Shown piece after piece: positions 37,896 through 45,368 of a stretch of 64,000 nt of DNA (positions are counted from its first letter, which is position 1; every line of letters starts with the position of its first letter). The stretch is from the NCBI GenBank assembly GCA_023665085.1, contig JAMPEQ010000002.1, forward strand, positions 186,001 to 250,000. Direction: 5' to 3'. A program made the position numbers and the translations under genes. The notes under the pieces were generated by a model. That model saw nothing but the letters and a program-made list of their open reading frames with translations, did no database searches and was not told where the DNA came from. This stretch comes from Bacteroides sp. (GTDB lineage: Bacteria > Bacillota > Clostridia > Oscillospirales > Acutalibacteraceae).

Positions 37896-38798
37896 TCAAG
37901 ATCCAACGATTGTTCCGCCATTCGGATGAAGTACCTGACCTGTCATATAGCTTGAATCATCTGATGCAAGGAAAACATAGCATGGTGCAATTTCGCAGGG
38001 TTGACCTGCACGGTGCATTGGCACCTCCGATGTTTTTGAGCCGAAAGTGCGTACCTCCTCAGCAGAATAGGATGAGGGGATCAATGGTGTCCATATCGGA
38101 CCGGGAGCAACTGCATTCACTCTTATTCCCTTGCTTACAAGCGACTGCGAAAGTGATCGTGTAAGTGCCACAATTGCACCCTTTGTTGCACTGTAATCAA
38201 TCAAATCCTTATTTCCCTGATACGCTGTTACCGATGTAGTATTTATAATGGATGAGCCTTTTTTCAAATACGGCAATGCTGCCTTTATCAGATAAAAAAA
38301 TGAAAAAACATTATTATGAAAGATAAATGATAACTGTTCATCCGAAATATCAAGAATACTTCTTTGAATAAACTGAACGGCGTGATTATTTATCAGAATA
38401 TCAAGTTTTCCAAAGCAGTTTATTGTTTCACTAACACATTTCTTTGCATAGGTAGGATCATTCAAATCTCCTTTTAGTAAAAGACATTTTCCTCCAAGTT
38501 CTTTTATATGCTTTTCTGTTTCCTCTGCATCTTTGGTTTCGTCATAATATACAATTGCAACCTCAGCACCTTCTCTGACAAAACTGTATGCAACTGCTCG
38601 ACCTATACCACTGTCTCCTCCTGTTATCAATGCTTTTTTGCCCTCAAGTTTTTTACATTGATTTCTGCAGCATTCAGATACAGGCTTAGGATTCATTAAG
38701 TATTCCATACCCGGCTGTCTGTTTTGATGTTGTGGTGGAAATGACAAAGGAAATTTATTACAATTATCCGTGCCGTATGATTTGTCTTTGTAATCCAT
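37896..38798 (-). CDS. Short-chain dehydrogenase of the general-stress type (YhdF/GSP39-like)
   Basis: 300 residues from the ATG at 38798. After a 45-residue N-terminal extension typical of this subgroup (FPPQHQNRQPGMEYLMNPKP) comes the SDR Rossmann fold: cofactor loop TGGDSGIGRAVA, NNHAVQ, catalytic Ser and YSATKGA (Tyr/Lys), and the PGPIWTPL loop. Probably an NAD(P)-dependent oxidoreductase induced by stress. Its ribosome site AAGGAGGG lies inside a perfect 18-bp RNA hairpin, so translation should be regulated. Confidence 0.9.
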   Translation of the reverse strand: MDYKDKSYGTDNCNKFPLSFPPQHQNRQPGMEYLMNPKPVSECCRNQCKKLEGKKALITGGDSGIGRAVAYSFVREGAEVAIVYYDETKDAEETEKHIKELGGKCLLLKGDLNDPTYAKKCVSETINCFGKLDILINNHAVQFIQRSILDISDEQLSFIFHNNVFSFFYLIKAALPYLKKGSSIINTTSVTAYQGNKDLIDYSATKGAIVALTRSLSQSLVSKGIRVNAVAPGPIWTPLIPSSYSAEEVRTFGSKTSEVPMHRAGQPCEIAPCYVFLASDDSSYMTGQVLHPNGGTIVGS

Positions 38799-38804
38799 CA
38801 GCAA

Positions 38805-38846
38805 ACCCTCCTTATTTAATATACTATGATATTAAATAAGGAGGGT
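38805..38846 (-). promoter_or_regulatory. Perfect 18-bp hairpin hiding the SDR ribosome site
   Basis: ACCCTCCTTATTTAATAT (transcript order), 6-nt loop CATAGT, then its exact complement, which contains AAGGAGGG 7 nt before the ATG at 38798. Confidence 0.75.
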
Positions 38847-38934
38847 GAACTTTGATTTATTTTTAAAAGACCAAGGAAAAAATCTGATTATTACTAAATT
38901 AATATCAAATTTGGTAGACAAACAATATAAAACT

Positions 38935-39612
38935 CTACTTAAATGCTTTTTTCTTTATTGATTTCAAATAATTCTTTGAAAGCTCCTGTGGTTTATAAAA
39001 GAAATTACTTTCAGATTTCGTAAGTAAATTGTGTTCACGCTTTTGCTTTAACAATTCCATTGAACATACAAAATCTGCAATCTGCAGCAATTTATACTGC
39101 TTTGGTGAAACATGTCTGAAGTCAACATTTGAAAACATTGTATTCAGAATCGTGTTTATTATAACACCCAATTCCTGCTGACCATAATCATAGTAAACAA
39201 TTATCTTGTCAAAGTCAGTAAAATAATTCAAATTTTCTCGGATAAACTGCGATAACAGTTTTGCAATTTTAGCAGACAACTTCATTTTGTTATCTGCCTC
39301 TTTTTTATTTACAACAATATTAAAATATGAAATATCACAGGACATTGTGAAGCGAAGCATTTTATTGAGTATTTTTCTTCTGTCATCAATTGACAAATTA
39401 TAATAAGGATACTCTTTTCTTATCAACGGATGCGTATGAACATATTCATCTGCAAAACCACAATACTTAAGCTGATTTTCAAATCTTTCTATATTTGAAC
39501 TAATATCATTTGCCTGATTATGGAATACAAAGGTAACAATGTAGTATGGTGAGGTATTAACTACATCACCAAAATCACCCGATTCATCAATAAAAATGCT
39601 TAACTTTTCCAT
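38935..39612 (-). CDS. DUF3800 family protein
   Basis: 225 residues from the ATG at 39612 (GGAGA 6 nt upstream). It shows the DUF3800 pattern: IFIDESGDFG at the N-terminus, IVVNKKE and FDKIIVYYDYGQQ in the middle, and LLQIADFVCSM towards the end, acidic strands reminiscent of an RNase H-like fold. Its role is not established; the family is common on mobile elements. The start overlaps the stop of a short upstream ORF (TGATG), suggesting coupled translation. Confidence 0.85.
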   Translation of the reverse strand: MEKLSIFIDESGDFGDVVNTSPYYIVTFVFHNQANDISSNIERFENQLKYCGFADEYVHTHPLIRKEYPYYNLSIDDRRKILNKMLRFTMSCDISYFNIVVNKKEADNKMKLSAKIAKLLSQFIRENLNYFTDFDKIIVYYDYGQQELGVIINTILNTMFSNVDFRHVSPKQYKLLQIADFVCSMELLKQKREHNLLTKSESNFFYKPQELSKNYLKSIKKKAFK

Positions 39613-39716
39613 CACAATTCTCCACAATGAAAATGGCGGGGAATATACTCCCCGCCTACGGTGGCCCCAGAGCATAAAGCCCAAGCCAAAGTTATCTGTA
39701 GTTGCAACAGATACAC
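39612..39716 (-). CDS. 34-codon upstream ORF coupled to DUF3800
   Basis: GTG start at 39716 with AAGGAG 9 nt before it; the stop TGA shares one base with the DUF3800 ATG. The peptide begins MYLLQLQITLAWALCSGATV. The transcript also contains a GGCGGGGA/TTCCCCGCC hairpin. No homologue is recognised from sequence alone; it may be a leader peptide. Confidence 0.5.
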   Translation of the reverse strand: MYLLQLQITLAWALCSGATVGGEYIPRHFHCGEL

Positions 39717-39739
39717 AAGTAGTATCTCCTTGCATCTTT

Positions 39740-39768
39740 ATTATATGCGAAATATATAAATTTGTCAA
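39740..39768 (-). promoter_or_regulatory. Consensus promoter of uORF-DUF3800
   Basis: TTGACA (39768-39763), 17-bp spacer, TATAAT (39745-39740), exact matches. Confidence 0.88.
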
Positions 39769-39777
39769 CGCATAAAA

Positions 39778-42081
39778 TTATTTTATAGTCTTAATTTTTT
39801 TATTAGTAATAACTATTATTGCAACAAATGCGATTGAGAATAATACCACTATTCCGATAACAGTAAAAGTATTTACATCAAAACCTGTTGCAGGGCTCTT
39901 TGTACTATTGTTTTTATTTACATTATCTTTTGAATCCAATAAATTGGTTGCATTAGTACTTGAAGTTGTATTTTCCTTATCTGCAGGCTTTGTCTGAGAT
40001 TCTATAATTGGAATTTCAATTGTTTCCTTTGCCCCACAAACTGAACAAACTCTTTCTTTAATACCACTCTCAGCATCAGTTGCATCTTTAATGACATTCC
40101 ATTCTTTGAAGGCGTGATTAAGAACTGGTATTGTTTCAACAAATTCTTCGTTGCAAATTGTACAAACTGACTTCTTTTCTCCTGTTTCATTACAAGTAGC
40201 TTCCTTTATAATTTGCCACTCATCAGGAGTATGTCCAAGTGCAGGAATAGTTGTTACAACTTCAAGATTACAAACTGCACATTTAGCTTTCTTCTCTCCG
40301 TTATTTGTACAAGTTGCCTCTCGAACAATAATATCATCTCCAAGAGTATGACCATTTGCAGGGATAATTTCTGTATCAATTACATTACCGCACTCAATGC
40401 ACTTTTTCTGTTTTTCTCCTGCATCTGTGCATGCAGGTTCTTTAGTAATGATAAATTCACCTGGCGTATGAGCCTTTATAGCAATAGCCCTTGTTTCTTT
40501 CTCACCACAATGACATGTGCGAGTTTCAACGCCTTCTGTTGTACAAGTTGCAGGAGTAGTTACTTTCCATTCTCCAAATGTATGTCCTGTTGCAGGAACT
40601 GCACGAATTGCAATTGTTACTCCGCACTGTGTACATTTCTGAACCTCTTCACCGAGTGCAACACAAGTAGGTGCTGTTGTTACAGTCCAATTTCCTGCTG
40701 TATGAGCAGTCTTTGCAACAGTCCTTGTTTCCTTTTCTCCGCAATGACATGTGCGGGTTTCAACGCCTTCTGTTGTACAAGTTGCAGGAGTAGTTACTTT
40801 CCATTCTCCAAATGTATGTCCTGTTGCAGGAACTGTTCGTGTTGCAATTGTTACTCCACAATCTGTACATTTTTGAACTTCTTCACCGGGTGCAACACAA
40901 GTAGGTGCTGTTGTTACAGTCCAATTTCCAGCTTTGTGATTACTTGCCGGAATAGCATTTCCTGTGTTTATTACTACATCACAGCTTGAACAATGTATAT
41001 CCCCGGTATAACCCTTGTCTGTGCAGGTTGCATTCTTCTGGTTTGTAACATATGTTCCGCCGACATGATTCCTGTGATTAAAATTCTCTCCTTCAAATGT
41101 GTCTGTTCCTTTTAAGCCGCAATATGAACAGCTCTTATAGTATACAGCTTTTGAAACACAGGTTCCGTCATTTTTCAAATATTCAGGTTGTTCATTATTA
41201 ACATAATTATGATTTGCATATGGCAATTCGGCATTTGAGCCACTGACAATTATTCCGCAATCATTACAAATAACATATTCACTATTTCCGTGAGTATTAC
41301 AGGTTGAAGCTTTTGCAGGATAAGTTGTTGTAACTTTGTGAGCACACTCAACATTTACTGTACAGGAATCTGTGAACCCACCATCTTCTGTAGTTACTGT
41401 AACAATAGCTGTACCTTTTTTTATGCCTGTCATCTTACCGTCTGCATCGACTGTTACTACTGATTCATCACTGCTTTTCCAAGTTAAATTCTTATTGGTA
41501 GCATCATCAGGTGATACTGTAGCATTAAGTGTTTCACTTTCCCCTGTTTTAATTGAAAGTGTATTCTTATCGAGTGATACTCCTGTTACAGAAACAGGTT
41601 TTGCCATAATATCAATACCACCTGGAATGACTTCAAAATTAACATCTTCTTCTGCTTTATTGCTAATATCACCTTCATCATACAAAATTGATATAGGTAC
41701 ATTACCAATTTCAGCATTTTCTAAAATTTTAAAACTCAATGTTAAGAACAATGAATCTGTTGAATCATTATTTTTAACAAAAGTCAAATAAGGTAAATTA
41801 TCATATGACACATTCGCACCTGAAGCAAATTCTCCGCAAAGTTCAGCACTATCCAAATTTATTCTTTCAGCATCATAATCGATTTTTATTGACGCAGTGC
41901 TAAATCCCGGATTATTTTCAAGAGTAACATTAATGTTAACATTATCTCCTCGATAACCTTCTGCTGTCCCTATTATCATATTGCGAGAATTTCCAATTGC
42001 CGCAACACTTGATATAGTTGGTACAATCGTTACAATCAGTAACACCAATGCCAATAATGATGATATAATCTTTTTATTCAT
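39778..42081 (-). CDS. Sortase-anchored cohesin surface protein with Cys-pair repeats
   Basis: 767 residues. Signal peptide (1-28), cohesin (about 30-150; ENNPGFSTASIKIDYD, NVSYDNLPYLTFV), a Big_2 Ig-like domain (about 155-245), then eight or so repeats with a CxxCG pair each (KCTQCGVTIA, RTCHCGEKETR), two adjacent ones nearly identical. The C-terminus has SPATG, a hydrophobic helix and a basic tail, a sortase-type wall anchor variant. AAGGAGG lies upstream. Last gene of the phase-switch operon. Its cohesin is nearly the same as those of the two preceding proteins, which also carry dockerins, so it can serve as their wall anchor. Confidence 0.82.
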   Translation of the reverse strand: MNKKIISSLLALVLLIVTIVPTISSVAAIGNSRNMIIGTAEGYRGDNVNINVTLENNPGFSTASIKIDYDAERINLDSAELCGEFASGANVSYDNLPYLTFVKNNDSTDSLFLTLSFKILENAEIGNVPISILYDEGDISNKAEEDVNFEVIPGGIDIMAKPVSVTGVSLDKNTLSIKTGESETLNATVSPDDATNKNLTWKSSDESVVTVDADGKMTGIKKGTAIVTVTTEDGGFTDSCTVNVECAHKVTTTYPAKASTCNTHGNSEYVICNDCGIIVSGSNAELPYANHNYVNNEQPEYLKNDGTCVSKAVYYKSCSYCGLKGTDTFEGENFNHRNHVGGTYVTNQKNATCTDKGYTGDIHCSSCDVVINTGNAIPASNHKAGNWTVTTAPTCVAPGEEVQKCTDCGVTIATRTVPATGHTFGEWKVTTPATCTTEGVETRTCHCGEKETRTVAKTAHTAGNWTVTTAPTCVALGEEVQKCTQCGVTIAIRAVPATGHTFGEWKVTTPATCTTEGVETRTCHCGEKETRAIAIKAHTPGEFIITKEPACTDAGEKQKKCIECGNVIDTEIIPANGHTLGDDIIVREATCTNNGEKKAKCAVCNLEVVTTIPALGHTPDEWQIIKEATCNETGEKKSVCTICNEEFVETIPVLNHAFKEWNVIKDATDAESGIKERVCSVCGAKETIEIPIIESQTKPADKENTTSSTNATNLLDSKDNVNKNNSTKSPATGFDVNTFTVIGIVVLFSIAFVAIIVITNKKIKTIK

Positions 42082-42095
42082 TCTAATAGACCTCC

Positions 42096-45000
42096 TTAGA
42101 ATATTTCAACATCTTCATGATTTATATACTTTAGTAACCTTGTTAAGTCTTTTGTATTAACCTTTCCGTCCCCGTTAACATCAAGAGCAAGTTCATTGCA
42201 TTCAACATCTTCATGGTTAATATATTTAAGCAAACGAGTTAAATCTTTCGTATTGACCTTTCCGTCATCATTTATATCACCGGGAATATAATTAACTATT
42301 GAAATATTACCATCAATAACACTAAAGTTAACATCCTGCTCATTACTGTTTGAGATATCTCCTTCAGAATATTCCAGCGAAATATAAGCATCTCCGGCTT
42401 CAGCAGTATCAAGAATTTTAAATGTTAAAGTCATCATTTTAATGTCCGAATTAATATCACTTGATTTTACAAAAGTTAAATAAGGTAAATTATCATAAGA
42501 TACATTCGATCCCGAAGCAAATTCATCACTTAGCTTTGCTTCAATAAGCTGTAATTTTGTTTCATCATATATGAACTTAACTGATGCTGTACTGAATCCG
42601 GGATTATTCTCTACAGCAACATTTAATGTTATCGTTTCTCCGACACGGGCTGACTTTGATTCGAATCTAATCACAGGTAAATTTTCAATAGGTTTAAAAT
42701 TGTTAACTGTAATTTTGAATGTTGTTGATTTTTCATCATAAGATACTGTTACCGTCTTTGTACCTGCACTTGACATGTCGGGTGAAGAAACGGTAAAGCC
42801 ATCTGCTATTATTTCTGTTGTGCCGTCACTGTAATTTAATTTGAGTTTTAAGCCAGACTGTTCAAATTGTTCTCCGAGCTCATAAGTCAACTTCGTTGGT
42901 TTGGAAGCTATTGCAATTGAATTTACAGCCACTTCATCTTTTTCCCAAACAGCATACAAGACAACTGATTCGTCCCTTGTATATTTTGCACCAGGTAAAT
43001 AGTCAATGGTATTGGTTTCCGAATCAAGAGTCCAACCCTTAAAAATATATCCCGATTTCAAAGGAATTTGATCACTTAAAATCAAATCAACACCATTCGT
43101 TTTTTCTTGGTCATCAGAAACATTGCTCGCACCCTCTGCATAATAAATAACTGAATATATTTCCTTTTCCCATTGAGCATATAAGGAAGTATCTGCACTG
43201 ATAGCAGATGTAATATCTAATTTTGTTCCTCCGCTTGAGGCAGTATACCATCCATTAAATGTATAACCTTCTCTTGACGGAATCGGATAACTTTCAAAAG
43301 TTGGATTGTTGTAAACAGCATATAAAGTTACATTTGCATTTGGTGTATATGACGAACCCGATTTTATCGTTGTTCCGGTACCGTCAGCCTTTGTATTCCA
43401 CCCAATAAACTCACAATTGAACGAATAATATTGTGTGTCAACTGTTCCACCATTAGCATTAAATTTAACGGTGTATGTTTTGGTTGGTTTTTCATTTGTT
43501 ACAGTTACAGATTCACCATAGGTCTGTGATTGAACTCCTGGAGCATTTTCACCCGAATTTGCATTATATGTAATTGTATAAGCCTGCTTTCTCCAAACAG
43601 CATAAAGAGTTATATTTTTATTATTTGAATATATACTTCCTGCAGAATATGCTGCTGAGGTGGCAGATGCTGTTTCTCCCCAACCAACAAATGTGTATCC
43701 TGTTCTCGTAGGTTTTGTTGAACTAAGTGTCAGATTTGCACCATGATTTTTTGTTTGAGCAGAAGGTGCACCGTTTCCGCCATTTGCATTGTAGGTAACT
43801 GTATATGTTTGAGTCAAATCTGAAGTGTTAACCCAAGCACAGCGTTTACCAACATCAGCCGGATAAATTATCTGTGTCTTATTTCCGCTGGTTGCTACAA
43901 TTTGAATTTTGTTTCCAGAGTCAATCCAGCCGATATTCGTACTCATATCGGTTCTCAAATATGTTTTTGCATATTTTGGAGCCGTCGTATTTTGTGGTGT
44001 AGTAGATGAATTTATAAATACAGATTTATTTACATAAACAGTTTTGGTTGTTCCATCACTCCATGGACAACTCACCTGTACCTTACCGTTTGAATATACA
44101 GCAGTAATTACACAATCATCAGTCGGATAAATATATCCCGGAGATGATGTAAAATTAACATCGTTATAGCATTTTACCTTTTCTGTTGAAATAGTTCTGC
44201 ACTTAAACGGAACATCATATCCGCTTGATTGCTGTGCGGGAGGTAAAACAGCCCAGCCAAGAACATAATATCCACCACTGCTCATTGGCATAAATATTTG
44301 TGTAGCAGAACCTGATGTTCCTATCGTATAGCAAACATCACCCGGATATATTCTGTAAATTTGAGTAGACATTGAAGATGTTGAATACAAATTGATATAG
44401 CTGGTTGCCGTATACTTAGTCAATGAAGTGGATGGTGATTTAATAAAATTAGAAATCTTAGTATATGCAGTTCTTGTTCCTCCCGTATCCATAGGGAAAG
44501 TAACCTTACACCATCCATTTGTATACACTTCATTTATCGTACAAAAATCAGTAGTATATATTTCACCGCCTCGTGTAGTTAAATCACTTGTTTTAACTTC
44601 AAATTTTGATGAAACACAAGGATAAGCCTTAAAACCCTTTACTGTATTGTATTTTGAATCAACTGTCATCGTACATTGTGAACAAGAAGAAACTGTCTTA
44701 TATGCCCCGGTGTATTTAGTGCCACCACAAGAACACTTTTGATATACCTTGTGAGGATGTGCAGCTTCATAATATGAGCCTGAATAGGAATGGACATGTG
44801 CACCACCACCAGATAAAGCATATGGAGCAACATATACATTATATAAATTATTAAACTCGGATTTTTTAAGACTTCTATCCCAACGTATTAAACACCTCCC
44901 GCCATAATTACATTCGGCAAAATAAACAGTATTGCCACTAACACCTGTTACAAATACTGTATGACCAGGGTTACTACCATTATAATTAATAATATCTCCC

Positions 45001-45356
45001 GGCTTTATATTATCTAAATTATATGCCCTTCCCCAATTTTTCGGATTGCTTCCGTATGCATCATAACCCAATTTACAGGCAAATCCAAAACATTGCCAAC
45101 CAATTTTTGTACCTCCATATGTATAAGCATTACAGGTACTAGTGGAGGAATGTGAAGGGCATGGTGTAGAAGTATATCCATTTTCGTTATTTGATGATGA
45201 ACCAACATGGTTCCAATACTTACCCTGTGGAAATTTTGCTTTTAATTGTGATATAGTTAGAGTAGCCGCATTTGCTGTCATTGTTCCTGCTGGTAAAACA
45301 GAAAATAACATAACAAGTACCAAAAATACAGATAATAATTTCTTTGTTTTTTTCAT
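42096..45356 (-). CDS. Secreted CHAP/NlpC-like cell-wall hydrolase with cohesin and dockerin
   Basis: 1086 residues. Signal peptide (1-31); an N-terminal papain-like module with Cys in IGWQCFGFACKLGYDAYG and His in NPGHTVFVTG (about 30-180), typical of CHAP/NlpC peptidoglycan amidases; bacterial SH3-like repeats (about 240-520); InlB-type repeats (FVGWGETAS, FNGWYTASSGG, about 525-800); a Big_3-like domain; a cohesin (about 905-1020); and a C-terminal type I dockerin with two loops (DINDDGKVNTKDLTRLLKYI and DVNGDGKVNTKDL). Cohesin and dockerin in one chain would allow head-to-tail assembly. Gaps to neighbours are 12 and 14 nt, so it is in one operon. Confidence 0.82.
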   Translation of the reverse strand: MKKTKKLLSVFLVLVMLFSVLPAGTMTANAATLTISQLKAKFPQGKYWNHVGSSSNNENGYTSTPCPSHSSTSTCNAYTYGGTKIGWQCFGFACKLGYDAYGSNPKNWGRAYNLDNIKPGDIINYNGSNPGHTVFVTGVSGNTVYFAECNYGGRCLIRWDRSLKKSEFNNLYNVYVAPYALSGGGAHVHSYSGSYYEAAHPHKVYQKCSCGGTKYTGAYKTVSSCSQCTMTVDSKYNTVKGFKAYPCVSSKFEVKTSDLTTRGGEIYTTDFCTINEVYTNGWCKVTFPMDTGGTRTAYTKISNFIKSPSTSLTKYTATSYINLYSTSSMSTQIYRIYPGDVCYTIGTSGSATQIFMPMSSGGYYVLGWAVLPPAQQSSGYDVPFKCRTISTEKVKCYNDVNFTSSPGYIYPTDDCVITAVYSNGKVQVSCPWSDGTTKTVYVNKSVFINSSTTPQNTTAPKYAKTYLRTDMSTNIGWIDSGNKIQIVATSGNKTQIIYPADVGKRCAWVNTSDLTQTYTVTYNANGGNGAPSAQTKNHGANLTLSSTKPTRTGYTFVGWGETASATSAAYSAGSIYSNNKNITLYAVWRKQAYTITYNANSGENAPGVQSQTYGESVTVTNEKPTKTYTVKFNANGGTVDTQYYSFNCEFIGWNTKADGTGTTIKSGSSYTPNANVTLYAVYNNPTFESYPIPSREGYTFNGWYTASSGGTKLDITSAISADTSLYAQWEKEIYSVIYYAEGASNVSDDQEKTNGVDLILSDQIPLKSGYIFKGWTLDSETNTIDYLPGAKYTRDESVVLYAVWEKDEVAVNSIAIASKPTKLTYELGEQFEQSGLKLKLNYSDGTTEIIADGFTVSSPDMSSAGTKTVTVSYDEKSTTFKITVNNFKPIENLPVIRFESKSARVGETITLNVAVENNPGFSTASVKFIYDETKLQLIEAKLSDEFASGSNVSYDNLPYLTFVKSSDINSDIKMMTLTFKILDTAEAGDAYISLEYSEGDISNSNEQDVNFSVIDGNISIVNYIPGDINDDGKVNTKDLTRLLKYINHEDVECNELALDVNGDGKVNTKDLTRLLKYINHEDVEIF

Positions 45357-45368
45357 TATTTTTCCTCC

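Noticed and set aside
40213-40989. 258-residue cysteine-rich plus-strand ORF
   Set aside because: Antisense shadow of the CxxCG repeats in the cohesin surface protein; no ribosome site.
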